Shown: positions 6,433 through 8,372 of the stretch, piece after piece
Layout: each line of letters begins with the position of its first letter
Numbering within the stretch: position 1 is the first letter of the stretch
Origin: Bacteroidales bacterium
Lineage (GTDB): Bacteria > Bacteroidota > Bacteroidia > Bacteroidales > BM520
Length of the DNA stretch: 8,372 nucleotides
Direction of reading: 5' to 3'
NCBI GenBank assembly: GCA_023230285.1
Contig: JALNXP010000102.1
Span: forward strand, 1 to 8,372
Made by a program: the position numbers and the translations under genes
The notes under the pieces: generated by a model
Databases searched by the model: none
Told to the model about the DNA's origin: nothing
Seen by the model: the letters and a program-made list of their open reading frames with translations, nothing else

Positions 6433-7485
6433 TTAAAAATCAAATTTGAGACCGACAGTATGTATTCCGCTAACGCGGCTGGTAAAACGGTAACTGTAGT
6501 CGAGGTCGAAACCGGTTTTTGTCTTTTTATTTACCGGAATTTTGATTGTAGCGCCACAGCTTGGACCGGAGTATATTGACCGTCTTGTTTCGAGGTTGAA
6601 GATACCATTTTCATAGGTATAGCCACCACGCAAGATTAATATATTCTTCAGAGATACTTCAGCACCGACTGCGATTTGGTCATTAGAGAAAGCATTAGAG
6701 ATGAATGTTCCTGCCAATGTCAGACGATAATCATTTTCAAAGTTAAAGTCGTAAGCAAGACCAATAAGCAATTGAGCAGGCAGTTCAAATTCTGAAGCAC
6801 GAGCTTGAAGTGTAAATTGATTTTGACCATGACCATTAAGAGTAGTACGAATAGCGAGACCATCGCCATTAAATCTCATTGTTGGTCCCCAATTTTTAAG
6901 GGTGATACCGAATTTCAAATTATCTGTTTTACCTGTAACGTATTGGATACCCACATCGAAGCCGATACCGGTAGCACTTAAGTTAGAGATAGATTCATTA
7001 ATAATTTTCACTTGGATACCTCCATAAATACTATTAGAGAACATTTTTGAATAAGAAAGTCCTATGTTAATATAGTTAGGGCTATAAGTACCGAGACCAC
7101 CTTCAGGGCTGTCGGTAGTAGTTCTTTCTATTTCACCCCAAGAAATATTAGTAAGATATAAGCCAATAACGCCGGTTTCGCCGACTTGTTGGGTTAAGCC
7201 TACTGTATAGATATTACTTGTAATATACCTCATGTAGCTAAATGCGACATCGGTTCCTTTAGTAAAAGCAGTTCCTGCTATATTGATAAATGTACCTTCT
7301 ACACCTCTAACAGTACCTGAATTACAATTACCCCAACCGGAGCTTGCTCCCCAAGGGTTAATCAATAATTCATCTGCACCTGCTTCGCCGGTACGGTCTT
7401 TATTGCCTGCAAAAAGAAGAACCGGACTTATTATAAAAACTGCAATTAAGGCTGTTAAATATTTTCTATATAATTGTTTCATCAC
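6433..7485 (-). CDS. PorV/PorQ-family outer membrane protein (T9SS-associated)
   Basis: A 350-residue predicted outer-membrane beta barrel of the PorV/PorQ family. PorV itself is the T9SS shuttle that collects cargo at the translocon and hands it to the PorU sortase; PorQ acts with PorZ. The signal peptide spans about residues 1-26 (MMKQLYRKYL, hydrophobic stretch, PVLLFAG). The mature start GNKDRTGEAGADELLINPWG (27-46) followed by GVEGTFINIAGTAF (61-74) is the family's hallmark N-terminal segment. Later family-like features are LKNWGPTMRFNGDG at 196-209, FELPAQLLIGLAYDF at 233-247, and a run of barrel strands ending in Phe (VGLKFDF). It lies 33 bases after a gene whose product carries a T9SS-type C-terminal domain, so they are probably cotranscribed. 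By inference it could be a dedicated carrier for that cargo rather than the general PorV. Met 1 or Met 2 could be the start. Family call is firm; the specific role is not. Confidence 0.87.
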   Translation of the reverse strand: MMKQLYRKYLTALIAVFIISPVLLFAGNKDRTGEAGADELLINPWGASSGWGNCNSGTVRGVEGTFINIAGTAFTKGTDVAFSYMRYITSNIYTVGLTQQVGETGVIGLYLTNISWGEIERTTTDSPEGGLGTYSPNYINIGLSYSKMFSNSIYGGIQVKIINESISNLSATGIGFDVGIQYVTGKTDNLKFGITLKNWGPTMRFNGDGLAIRTTLNGHGQNQFTLQARASEFELPAQLLIGLAYDFNFENDYRLTLAGTFISNAFSNDQIAVGAEVSLKNILILRGGYTYENGIFNLETRRSIYSGPSCGATIKIPVNKKTKTGFDLDYSYRFTSRVSGIHTVGLKFDF

Positions 7486-7518
7486 TTATAATTTTAATTT
7501 AATAACAAAAATTATGAT

Positions 7519-8372
7519 TTAGAAGGTATTCAAGTCTACAGGACGTAACTGACCAAACCATTTCAAAGTTCTTTCTCCGACACCCGGAGCACTAACATGT
7601 ATGATATACACACCACTTGAAATCGGGATATTATATGCGTTTTTCAAATCCCAATCTTGGTAAGTAACATCACTTGATTTACTGAACTGTCTTATCAGCA
7701 AACCACCTGAGTTATAAATAGTGATAGTACAAGTATGTGGTAAATTTGTAATTTTAATCACATTATCCAACTGCGTAGCATCATAGTCGCTCAATCCATA
7801 ATAAGGATTAGGAACAACATTGATTTCGTCAAGTTCTGATACCAATTTTTCCTTAACATTTTTCTCTGTTGCCAAGTTATTCATTGAGAAAGTATAAACA
7901 GGGAAATATTTATTATACAGATGTTCTGTTTCTATTGTATCATTAACTTTATAGCTTGAGAAGTTTCTTTCGTAAGGTCTGTTAATACGTATTTGGACGG
8001 TAGCTTTATTCTCTAAATAAGATTGATTTTCGTCATAAGCATCAAAGCCGTTACTAATCAAAGGCATACCAACCCACATTATATTACCATAGACTGCACT
8101 ACGTCTTTGAACTACCAAAGCATTCTGAACGTTAGTATTTGTCATATTAAAATAAGCCCATGCACCGGCATCATAAGCGGGGCTGTCAAAAGTTGGATTT
8201 GGTTCATTTCCTACCACACCGGTATTACTACCAAACACGTATACATAATGTTTACCACCCATCAACAATGCAGAAGAAGGAGGATTAGTATAATATGACG
8301 GTGGATAATACATACTAAGTACGACATTTGATGTCGGGTTCCATTTCATATCTCGTCCGTTTTCACCTACTA
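7519..8372 (-). CDS. T9SS cargo protein, C-terminal part (cut by right edge)
   Basis: The C-terminal 283 codons of a secreted protein. The reading frame stays open through the ATG at 8349 to the right edge (GENGRD precedes that Met), so the true start lies outside. About 184-283 (counting from the first full codon at 8370) resemble the C-terminal sorting domain of T9SS substrates. They open with DEINVVPNPYYGLSDY, continue with IKITNLPHTCTITIYNSGGLLIRQF and DWDLKNAYNIPISSGVYIIHV, and end GERTLKWFGQLRPVDLNTF. VPNPY, the IYNSGG strand turn and SSGVYII are core features of this immunoglobulin-like fold; the domain directs the protein through the PorV/PorU route to the surface or medium. The long tail after YIIHV differs from classical type A domains, which end soon after a KxxxK-type strand. 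The upstream part, rich in Asn, Tyr and Ser, gives no recognisable enzyme. The PorV/PorQ-family gene follows after 33 bases. Confidence 0.82.
   Translation of the reverse strand, partial: VGENGRDMKWNPTSNVVLSMYYPPSYYTNPPSSALLMGGKHYVYVFGSNTGVVGNEPNPTFDSPAYDAGAWAYFNMTNTNVQNALVVQRRSAVYGNIMWVGMPLISNGFDAYDENQSYLENKATVQIRINRPYERNFSSYKVNDTIETEHLYNKYFPVYTFSMNNLATEKNVKEKLVSELDEINVVPNPYYGLSDYDATQLDNVIKITNLPHTCTITIYNSGGLLIRQFSKSSDVTYQDWDLKNAYNIPISSGVYIIHVSAPGVGERTLKWFGQLRPVDLNTF

Noticed and set aside
8347..8349. ATG at 8349 as the start of the T9SS cargo gene
   Set aside because: The same frame stays open from there to the right edge, and cargo proteins of this type are normally much longer, so this Met is almost certainly internal.
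1..8372. CRISPR arrays, insertion sequences, tRNA or rRNA genes, defence or mobile-element modules
   Set aside because: No regularly spaced repeats, transposase-like frames, target duplications or conserved RNA motifs were seen; gene order and composition look like stable chromosome.

Overview
The window is a gene-dense, AT-rich stretch of chromosome from a member of the Bacteroidota (Bacteroidetes), most likely an uncultured or poorly characterised lineage that has a type IX secretion system (T9SS). Several things point there: the neighbourhood nadK, DUF6089 protein, uppS, bamA; a PorV/PorQ-family barrel next to a protein with a T9SS-type C-terminal domain; the long Bacteroidota form of PurF-like amidotransferase ending in a GDWYFTGNYPTPGGNR-type motif; and promoter-like boxes of the Bacteroidota type (TTG, about 19-22 bases, TAnnTTTG) rather than E. 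coli-like -35/-10 boxes. These calls come from reading motifs by eye; no database search was possible.

Layout. Positions 1-3380 form a leftward envelope and cofactor cluster: nadK, then a DUF6089 outer-membrane-type protein, then uppS, then the N-terminal 324 codons of bamA, which runs off the left edge. The last three genes are tightly packed (1 base between the DUF6089 stop and uppS; 11 bases of uppS/bamA overlap). They have their own promoter-like sequence beginning inside the end of nadK. Together they pair undecaprenyl-carrier synthesis (peptidoglycan and glycan export) with outer-membrane protein assembly. A 114-base divergent spacer separates nadK from a rightward gene (3495-5396) for a 633-residue PurF-like amidophosphoribosyltransferase. 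That gene converges on a leftward pair, greA then a HIT-family hydrolase gene. A perfect 21-base inverted repeat between the two units works on paper as a terminator in both directions.

To the right, a leftward unit encodes the C-terminal end of a T9SS-type cargo protein (cut by the right edge) followed by a PorV/PorQ-family outer-membrane protein. It ends in a long hairpin whose far arm also holds the -33-like element of the greA promoter.

I found no mobile element, CRISPR array, tRNA or rRNA, and no stretch above 300 bases without a gene. Most of the window is conserved housekeeping sequence. The points of interest are regulatory (two near-identical promoters, dual-use terminators) and two proteins of uncertain role: the enlarged PurF-like enzyme and the cargo/PorV pair. 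I did not see evidence for an undescribed defence or accessory system.
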